A stretch of DNA of 5,326 bases from Phycisphaerales bacterium (lineage in GTDB: Bacteria; Planctomycetota; Phycisphaerae; Phycisphaerales; UBA1924), in contig JAUXUZ010000009.1 of the NCBI GenBank assembly GCA_030680655.1, forward strand, positions 1-5,326, read 5' to 3'. Below the pieces are notes generated by a model. The model ran no database searches, was not told where the DNA came from, and worked only from the letters and a program-made list of their open reading frames with translations. The first letter of the stretch is position 1, and each line of letters begins with the position of its first letter. A program made the translations under genes and the position numbers. Shown one piece after another: positions 1 to 4,413 of the stretch.

Positions 1-34
1 CGGCGTTACTCGGTTTGTTGCACTCTTGAATCGA

Positions 35-37
35 TGA
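35..37 (+). other. In-frame TGA interrupting the methyltransferase reading frame
   Basis: The frame of the methyltransferase is open from position 2 to 34 (reading GVTRFVALLNR), hits TGA at 35-37, then continues as RVSVGLVVLGAC. The joined text resembles the basic-then-hydrophobic N-terminus common in this family. That suggests a sense codon such as TGG or CGA was changed, or that the sequence has an error. Other genes in the window end with TGA, so general recoding to Trp is unlikely. Confidence 0.4.
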
Positions 38-55
38 CGGGTCTCTGTCGGGCTG

Positions 56-490
56 GTGGTGCTTGGCGCCTGCGTCGTCGAAGGGATCATCGACCGCGAG
101 GCCCCGCTCGACCTGCTCCGCCCGACGCCGCTGACGATCGGCTCGCTGGTGTTGATTGCCCTGGGTGCCACGATCCGCATCTGGGCGCTGGGGACGATCC
201 AGAAGAACCGCGTGCTCGCGATGACGGGGGTGTACTCGCTCTGCCGGCATCCGCTGTACGTGGGCTCGACGCTGCTTTACCTGGGCTTTGTGCTGCTGAT
301 GAACGATGCGGAGTTTCTCTACCTGGGGCTGCCGTACATCGTGCTGTTCTTCGGAGCGGCGGCGTTCAGCGAGGAGCACTTTCTGCAGACCAAGTTCGGC
401 GCCGAGTTTGAGTCGTACCGGCACATGGTGCCCGGCTTTGTTCCGCTTGGACGGTGGCAGCCGGGGGGTTTTCGTTCGCCCGCGCGATGA
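56..490 (+). CDS. Isoprenylcysteine carboxyl methyltransferase-family membrane protein, 5' end uncertain
   Basis: Small integral membrane methyltransferase of the ICMT/phospholipid-methyltransferase type; these use S-adenosylmethionine, but the substrate cannot be told here. Counting from GTG 56 (144 residues), hydrophobic segments lie near 1-12, 27-44, 68-82 and 88-104. The family core is GVYSLCRHPLYVGS (58-71, with R64-H65-P66), followed by an EE pair at 106-107 and FGAEFESYRHMVPGF (114-128), matching the usual EE...FG..Y..Y...VP.F tail. The start is doubtful. GTG 56 has no Shine-Dalgarno sequence and would cut into the first membrane span. The frame is open from 38, and family-like sequence (RVSVGLVV) begins right after an in-frame TGA at 35-37. 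The gene may therefore begin left of the window and be interrupted, or carry a sequence error. Family assignment is firm; exact function and integrity are not. Confidence 0.75.
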   Translation: MVLGACVVEGIIDREAPLDLLRPTPLTIGSLVLIALGATIRIWALGTIQKNRVLAMTGVYSLCRHPLYVGSTLLYLGFVLLMNDAEFLYLGLPYIVLFFGAAAFSEEHFLQTKFGAEFESYRHMVPGFVPLGRWQPGGFRSPAR

Positions 491-570
491 ACAAGGGCGG
501 CTTGCAGTTGATCGTGGTGGTCTTTGTGCTGCTGGCGGGCATCGAGATCATGGCCCGCGCATACGCGTGA
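487..570 (+). CDS. Possible 27-residue single-span membrane peptide
   Basis: An ATG at 487-489 overlaps the TGA stop of the methyltransferase (ATGA), an arrangement typical of translational coupling. The frame runs 27 codons to TGA at 568-570. The peptide begins MNKGG, continues with a hydrophobic stretch of about 15 residues (LQLIVVVFVLLAGIEIM), and ends ARAYA, so it could form one short membrane span with a basic N-terminus. There is no separate Shine-Dalgarno sequence, which would fit dependence on ribosomes ending the upstream gene. I do not recognise a family. It could be chance, since hydrophobic frames are common in GC-rich DNA. The overlap and the lack of any other coding explanation for 491-570 are the main support. 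Confidence 0.4.
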   Translation: MNKGGLQLIVVVFVLLAGIEIMARAYA

Positions 571-601
571 CGCTGCTCGCCACAGCGGCGTGAAGTGAGA
601 A

Positions 602-675
602 TGCCCCGGGCAGGGCTCGAACCTGCAACCCTCGGTTTCGAAGACCGATACTCTATCCAATTGAGCTACCGGGGC
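602..675 (-). tRNA. tRNA-Arg (anticodon TCG)
   Basis: A full cloverleaf can be drawn on the minus strand from G1 at 675 to the discriminator A at 602 (74 nt). Acceptor stem GCCCCGG (675-669) pairs with CCGGGGC (609-603). The D stem is GCTC/GAGT, with one G-U pair. Anticodon stem TCGGT/ACCGA encloses loop CTTCGAA, giving anticodon TCG (641-639), which reads CGA codons. The T arm is GCAGG-TTCGAGC-CCTGC. No CCA is encoded: the next bases are TTC. All stems are complete, so it looks functional. Confidence 0.96.
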
Positions 676-684
676 GATGGTGGG

Positions 685-690
685 AGTGTA
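685..690 (-). promoter_or_regulatory. Possible -10 box for tRNA-Arg(TCG)
   Basis: TACACT on the minus strand ends nine bases before the mature tRNA 5' end (675) and matches TATAAT at 4 of 6 positions. The same layout, TACCCT followed by CCC(G/A)CC, is found at the same distance before the neighbouring tRNA-Arg(TCT). No convincing -35 hexamer was found. The call rests on the agreement between the two leaders. Confidence 0.35.
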
Positions 691-721
691 CACGCGGCGA
701 TGGTTGCGGCCCGCGCTGGAG

Positions 722-753
722 CACAGACTCCTCGCAGAGCCGAGGAGTCTGTG
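722..753. repeat. Perfect 13-bp inverted repeat (hairpin) between the tRNA genes
   Basis: CACAGACTCCTCG (722-734) is exactly complementary to CGAGGAGTCTGTG (741-753), with a 6-base spacer CAGAGC. It lies 53 bases downstream of the tRNA-Arg(TCT) 3' end. It could help end that transcript or be a dispersed palindromic repeat. Neither strand has a run of T after the stem, so it is not a standard intrinsic terminator. Confidence 0.7.
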
Positions 754-806
754 GCACCCGGATCGACATGCGTCACCCCAGCATTGCTGAAGCGCCAGAC
801 CAGAAG

Positions 807-880
807 CGTCCCGGGCGCGATTCGAACGCGCGACCTGCCGCTTAGAAGGCGGCTGCTCTGTCCAACTGAGCTACCGGGAC
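807..880 (-). tRNA. tRNA-Arg (anticodon TCT)
   Basis: Minus-strand cloverleaf from G1 at 880 to discriminator G at 807 (74 nt). Acceptor stem GTCCCGG (880-874) pairs with CCGGGAC (814-808). D stem GCTC/GAGC is perfect, with D loop AGTTGGACA. Anticodon stem GCCGC/GCGGC encloses loop CTTCTAA, giving anticodon TCT (846-844), which reads AGA. The T arm is GCGCG-TTCGAAT-CGCGC. No CCA is encoded. Its acceptor and D arm closely resemble those of the neighbouring tRNA-Arg(TCG), consistent with both being arginine tRNAs. Confidence 0.97.
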
Positions 881-889
881 TACGGCGGG

Positions 890-895
890 AGGGTA
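890..895 (-). promoter_or_regulatory. Possible -10 box for tRNA-Arg(TCT)
   Basis: TACCCT on the minus strand ends nine bases before the mature tRNA 5' end (880). Alone it is a weak match to TATAAT (3 of 6). Its sequence and spacing mirror the TACACT box before tRNA-Arg(TCG), which suggests a shared promoter or leader signal. A TTTTCC 17 bases further upstream is only a poor -35 candidate. Confidence 0.3.
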
Positions 896-974
896 TGGTG
901 CACGGGAGGCCCGGAAAACACCCCAAGCGGCGCCGGCGCGTTGCTATCGCCGCTGCACCCGCGAATGATGCGGC

Positions 975-2051
975 ATGGCTGTTGTTGAGGCGCTCGGCAA
1001 GCAAGGGACTGGCGTAATCGAGGATGCCCCGACGATCGAGCCCGGCACGTGCGTGTCGATCCCTCAACCGCTGCGCCACCGATCGCTGTTTGCGGCGGTG
1101 CTTGAGCTGAGCAAACCCCGCATCACGCGGCTGGTGACGATGACGGCCGGGGTGGGCTTTGTGCTCGGTCTGGTGCAGCGGGCCGTGGAGGCGGGAGGGG
1201 TAAGGGCTGCGGGCTGGACAACGGGGGAACTGGCCGTCAGCGCCGTCGGGTGCCTGGCGGGAACGGCGGTCTCTTCGAGCGGGGCCAATGCGCTGAACCA
1301 ATGGTGGGAATCGTCACGCGATGCCCGCATGAATCGGACGAAGGACCGACCGATCCCGGCCGGTGTGATCACGCCGCGAATCGGGCTGTGGGCTGGGCTG
1401 ACGATGAGCGTTGCCGGGGTCGGGCTGCTGCTGGGCGCCTGCGGCGCTGCGGCCGCGCTGGTGTCGCTGGCGACGATACTGATCTACGTGCTGGTATACA
1501 CACCGAGCAAGGTGCTCACCCCGTGGAACACCGCCGTTGGCGCGGTTCCTGGGGCGCTGCCCCCGCTGATCGGCTGGTGCGCGGCGGTGGTTGTCGGAAC
1601 CCAGAGCGGCGGCTGGTGGGCGGGGCTGGCGGGGTTTGGCGGGTGGTCGCTGTTTGCGTTGATGTGCGTGTGGCAGATCCCCCACTTCCTGGCGCTGGCG
1701 TGGATGTACCGTGACGACTACGCGGCGGGCGGGTACCGGATGCTGCCGTCGGTGGACCCTTCGGGACGGATCACCGCGTGGACAACGCTGGTGGGCGCGG
1801 TCGTGCTAGTGCCAGCGACGCTCGGGCCCGTGTGGGCAATTCCGGGGACGCTGGGGTGGGCCTACGGCGCGGTGGCGCTGGTGAGCGGGGCGGCGTTTGT
1901 CGCGCTGGCCGCGAAGATGGCCTTCGTGCACGGCGGGACCGAGGCCGAGCAGCGGAAGCGGGCACGGAGCGTGTTTCTGGCCTCGATCATCCACCTGCCC
2001 CTGCTGCTGGTCGCGATGACCGCTGAGGCGCTGGTGCGTGCAGTGATCTGA
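975..2051 (+). CDS. ctaB: Protoheme IX farnesyltransferase (haem O synthase)
   Basis: Transfers a farnesyl group to protoheme IX to make haem O, the precursor of haem A for aa3-type cytochrome oxidases. It is an integral membrane prenyltransferase of the UbiA superfamily. In this 358-residue product the conserved entry LSKPRIT lies at 45-51. The first prenyl-diphosphate motif is N108...E112...D116..M119.RT, followed by RPIPAG (125-130). The typical YTPSKVLTPWNTAVGAVPG follows (175-193), then WQIPHFLALAW (233-243) and the second polar motif YRDDY...GGYRMLP (245-258). About eight or nine hydrophobic segments are visible. An in-frame TGA at 966-968 limits the start to 969 or later, so ATG 975 is the first usable ATG. 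It lacks a Shine-Dalgarno sequence and gives a polar leader of about 40 residues; GTG 1053 is an alternative start. It is followed 10 bp later by an SCO gene, a common oxidase-assembly pairing. Confidence 0.95.
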   Translation: MAVVEALGKQGTGVIEDAPTIEPGTCVSIPQPLRHRSLFAAVLELSKPRITRLVTMTAGVGFVLGLVQRAVEAGGVRAAGWTTGELAVSAVGCLAGTAVSSSGANALNQWWESSRDARMNRTKDRPIPAGVITPRIGLWAGLTMSVAGVGLLLGACGAAAALVSLATILIYVLVYTPSKVLTPWNTAVGAVPGALPPLIGWCAAVVVGTQSGGWWAGLAGFGGWSLFALMCVWQIPHFLALAWMYRDDYAAGGYRMLPSVDPSGRITAWTTLVGAVVLVPATLGPVWAIPGTLGWAYGAVALVSGAAFVALAAKMAFVHGGTEAEQRKRARSVFLASIIHLPLLLVAMTAEALVRAVI

Positions 2052-2056
2052 AGGAG
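2051..2056 (+). promoter_or_regulatory. Ribosome binding site of the SCO gene
   Basis: AAGGAG begins on the last base of the ctaB stop codon (TGA, 2049-2051). It is five bases from ATG 2062 but only two from GTG 2059, so it favours ATG 2062 as the start. The overlap with the ctaB stop suggests that the two genes are co-transcribed and translationally linked. Confidence 0.8.
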
Positions 2057-2061
2057 CGGTG

Positions 2062-2781
2062 ATGGATCGGACGATGCGCATGGTCTTCGCTGGCGGGGTC
2101 ACGCTGCTGCTGTGCGGCCTGGCGTTCCTTGTTTACCTGGGGTATCTGCACAACAACCCGTCGGCCGTGATGGCGGGTGGCGGCGCGGCGCCGGGCAGGG
2201 CGGCGATCACCGGGCCGGCGCTACGCATCCCGCCGTTTACGCTCGTTGATCAGGACAACAAGGTGCACGACCGCGCCCTGCTGGAGGGGCGGATCTCGGT
2301 GGTGTGGTTCATGTTCACCCACTGCCCGCTGGCGTGCCCGGCGATGAGCGTGCAGATGGCCGAGATGCAAAGGGGGCTCCGCAACAGCGGCGTGCAGTTT
2401 GTTGCGTTCAGCCTCGATCCTGCGCACGACACACCCACAGCGCTGAAGACCTACGGCGAGAAGTACGGCATCGACTGGAGCAACTGGACGTTCCTGACCG
2501 AGCCCGCGGGCTCGCCGATCGAACGCACCGGGTGGTCGATCTACGCCGACGACCTCAAGCAGTATGTTGAAGAGACTCCGACCAACACGCTGACGCTGGG
2601 CGCTGGGGGCACGATGTCGAACATCGAGCACGCGGTGAACTTCTTCGTTGTGGGTCCAGACGGCGCGGTGCTCGATCACGGCTGGTACAGCAGCCTGCAC
2701 CCTGAGGAGCTTGTCGCCCTCCGCGAGCGTGTCATCGCCTCGCTGAAGTTCTACGGTGACCAGGGACGCCTGAAGCACTGA
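2062..2781 (+). CDS. SCO1/SenC-family copper chaperone for cytochrome c oxidase assembly
   Basis: SCO proteins are membrane-anchored thioredoxin-fold proteins that help deliver copper to, or reduce, the CuA site of oxidase subunit II on the outer face of the cytoplasmic membrane. From ATG 2062 the product has 239 residues. One N-terminal membrane anchor (about 8-28) is followed by a flexible Gly/Ala linker (about 35-50). The thioredoxin-like domain contains FTHCPLACPAMS (85-96), with the CxxxC copper ligands C88 and C92. SLDPAHDTP (117-125) matches the family SxDPxxDTP. The third ligand is H190 in NIEHAVNFFVVGPDG (187-201). All three ligands are present, so it should bind copper. The strong Shine-Dalgarno sequence and short gap make it the second gene of an operon with ctaB. 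It ends 6 bp from the stop of the oppositely directed tilS gene. Confidence 0.93.
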   Translation: MDRTMRMVFAGGVTLLLCGLAFLVYLGYLHNNPSAVMAGGGAAPGRAAITGPALRIPPFTLVDQDNKVHDRALLEGRISVVWFMFTHCPLACPAMSVQMAEMQRGLRNSGVQFVAFSLDPAHDTPTALKTYGEKYGIDWSNWTFLTEPAGSPIERTGWSIYADDLKQYVEETPTNTLTLGAGGTMSNIEHAVNFFVVGPDGAVLDHGWYSSLHPEELVALRERVIASLKFYGDQGRLKH

Positions 2782-2787
2782 CGGCCA

Positions 2788-3867
2788 TCAGCGGGCGGCG
2801 AGGTTGACGGTGTGGGCGTCGACGTTCACCACCACGCCCGACCACTGGAGCACTTTGGGGTCTGTCTGGCGGGAGCGGATCAACCGCACAGCGCTGTCGA
2901 TCGTCCGCGCGGGGAGCCGGTCGAGAACGCGCGGCCCGGCAAGCGCGGCCGCGGCCCGCCGGAGGGCCTCGCCGACAACGGCCGGGCCGAGGGCTCGGAG
3001 TTGTTCCCGTCGCCACGCAAAGCCACCTGACGTCTGAGCGGTCGCGTTTGCACGCACGGCTCGTAGGGTAACGGTGTCGGCCGCCTGCTTGCAGCGGAGG
3101 GCCGCAGAAGCGATGCGGCGCTCGGCGCCGGGGCGCAGGGCGAGCAGGCGGGGGAGGATTTCGGCGCGCACGGCGTTGCGGAGGCGAGAACGGTCGTCGT
3201 TGGTCGCGTCGTGGGCGAACACCCACCCCGCCTGACCGCACAGCGCGCGGGCTTCGCCCGGTGAGATCACCAGCATCGGGCGTACAAGCCTGACGCCGTG
3301 TGCCAAGCGACGCGACGGGGCAATACCGGCGATGCCCCGCGGGCCCGCACCTCGCAGGAGCGCCATGATGACGGACTCGGCGAGGTCGTGGCTGTTGTGG
3401 GCGGTGGCGATCCAGCGGATGCCGCGTGCGCTGGCGATCTCTGTCAGCGCTGCGTACCTGGCGCGCCGGGCGTTGGCCTCGGCGTTGCCCGGGAGCGACT
3501 TGACGGCGACTGAGGCCGCGACGAACGGGAGTCCCAGCGTTGCGGCCAGTTCCTCGGCCCGATCCCTGTCTGCATCGGCCTCACGTGGTGCGCGGAGGTC
3601 GTGGACGATGTGGGCCACCGTGAGAGCCTGCATCGCCGACCGGCCGGCCGCCGCGGCGAGCGCAATGACGAGCGCCGAGGAATCTCCGCCGCCGCTGCAG
3701 GCGATCAGCGTCTGTCCGCCGGGCCCGTTGCGTGACTTGCCCGGTGAGGTGAGCCTTCGCCACTCGGCGGCGACGGCGCGGACGGTTCGGTCGCGCCGCG
3801 ACGGGACGGTCAAACCGCCCAGATTGACTGGCGGGTCGCAGGGGCTTGTGAACAGTTGATTCCGCAC
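2788..3867 (-). CDS. tilS: tRNA(Ile)-lysidine synthetase
   Basis: Cytoplasmic ATP-dependent enzyme that attaches lysine to C34 of tRNA-Ile(CAT), switching it to decode ATA as isoleucine; normally essential. In the 359-residue product the PP-loop signature is SGGGDS (58-63). The second family segment is AHNSHDLAES...LLRGAGPRGIAGI (146-172), followed by RLVRPML (193-199). HDATNDDRSRLRNAVRAEILPRL (209-231) matches the TilS D.(S/T)N......RN..R...LP.L pattern, which separates TilS from TtcA. The C-terminal 120 residues are helical and Arg-rich, and the length suits the shorter TilS type. An oddity is that the usual HxxDDQxET reads HNSHDLAES here. The start GTG 3867 has no clear Shine-Dalgarno sequence, and the first 25 or so residues look unlike the family, so a later start is possible. 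Confidence 0.9.
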   Translation of the reverse strand: MRNQLFTSPCDPPVNLGGLTVPSRRDRTVRAVAAEWRRLTSPGKSRNGPGGQTLIACSGGGDSSALVIALAAAAGRSAMQALTVAHIVHDLRAPREADADRDRAEELAATLGLPFVAASVAVKSLPGNAEANARRARYAALTEIASARGIRWIATAHNSHDLAESVIMALLRGAGPRGIAGIAPSRRLAHGVRLVRPMLVISPGEARALCGQAGWVFAHDATNDDRSRLRNAVRAEILPRLLALRPGAERRIASAALRCKQAADTVTLRAVRANATAQTSGGFAWRREQLRALGPAVVGEALRRAAAALAGPRVLDRLPARTIDSAVRLIRSRQTDPKVLQWSGVVVNVDAHTVNLAAR

Positions 3868-3889
3868 GGCAAGAGGTTAGGGTGATCGC
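3868..3889. promoter_or_regulatory. 22-bp divergent intergenic gap
   Basis: The assigned starts of tilS (GTG 3867, minus) and the next gene (GTG 3890, plus) are back to back with 22 bases between them. This is too short for two full promoters, so at least one lies inside the opposite coding region or tilS starts further in. On the plus strand AGGGTGA (3879-3885) can serve as a ribosome binding site for GTG 3890 (4 bases away) or ATG 3896 (10 bases away). I found no convincing -35/-10 pair. Confidence 0.4.
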
Positions 3890-4399
3890 GTGAACATGGC
3901 CCTGGTGATGTTGGCGTTGGACGAGGTGGGCACGGCCACCGGTGGCGTGGTACCGCCGTGGGTGCCGTGGGTGCTGGTTTGCGTGGGTGGCCTTCTTTTG
4001 ACAGGCGTGCTGCTGGAGGTGCTGCGGGCTGGGGCCTCGCGCCGCACCGGGGCGCACGCGCAAGGTGAGCTGGCGGACCTTGAGAACCGATTGATTGAGG
4101 TAAAGAAGCTGGCTGCAACGGTTGCGGACGACCTGGACCGGCGTGCGCAGCGGCTTGAGCGGCTGATCGCCCGGGCGGACGACTTGCTCGAGCGTGACGC
4201 GGAACAGGCGGACCGACCGCCCGCCCAGTCTCGCGGCGCTCCACGCCCGCCGATGGGGTCGGCGACGGCGGTTGACGACCTTGCGCTGCGCGTGTTCGAA
4301 CTGGCCGATCGCGGGCAGACGGCGCTGCAGATTGCGCAGGCCCTGCGTCAGCCGGTCGGAAACGTTGAACTGATGCTCGCCCTGCGCGGCGGGCGCTAA
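3890..4399 (+). CDS. Membrane-anchored coiled-coil protein with C-terminal helix-turn-helix-like segment
   Basis: I do not recognise a named gene. The product has 169 residues. There is a short N-terminus, one membrane span (about 24-46, starting PPWVPWVLV), then a charged heptad-like helix (about 58-104: ELADLENRLIEVKKL, DDLDRRAQRLERL). A Pro-rich linker (about 105-122) leads to a compact C-terminal segment (about 128-166: LRVFELADRGQTALQIAQAL, then PVGNVELMLAL). That last segment has the pattern of a small helix-turn-helix, as in the C-termini of DUF2802/DUF6115-type membrane proteins of unknown role; the resemblance is from memory. The N-terminus should be outside and the coil and C-terminus inside. 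GTG 3890 or ATG 3896 could be the start, both behind AGGGTGA. It diverges from tilS and converges on the kinase gene, so it is probably transcribed alone. Confidence 0.7.
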   Translation: MNMALVMLALDEVGTATGGVVPPWVPWVLVCVGGLLLTGVLLEVLRAGASRRTGAHAQGELADLENRLIEVKKLAATVADDLDRRAQRLERLIARADDLLERDAEQADRPPAQSRGAPRPPMGSATAVDDLALRVFELADRGQTALQIAQALRQPVGNVELMLALRGGR

Positions 4400-4413
4400 C
4401 TGGCACTCGCACC

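Noticed and set aside
571..587. Possible hairpin CGCTG/CAGCG downstream of the small ORF and the tRNA-Arg(TCG) gene
   Set aside because: The stem is only 5 bp with a 7-base loop and no T run, too weak to call a terminator.
930..939. GCGCCGGCGC self-complementary decamer upstream of ctaB
   Set aside because: Short palindromes of G and C are expected by chance at this base composition, and no promoter element is placed to make it an operator.
666..1301. Long minus-strand open frame across both the tRNA-Arg(TCT) gene and the start of ctaB
   Set aside because: It covers a tRNA and the antisense of a firmly assigned gene, is Arg/Ala/Pro-rich with no recognisable motif, and is a typical high-GC shadow frame.
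2782..2787. Gap between the convergent SCO and tilS genes as a bidirectional terminator site
   Set aside because: Only 6 bases separate the stops, and I see no stable hairpin with a T run around them.
3998..4003. Perfect TTGACA resembling a -35 box
   Set aside because: It lies within the membrane segment of a coding gene and has no -10-like hexamer at 16-18 bases downstream.
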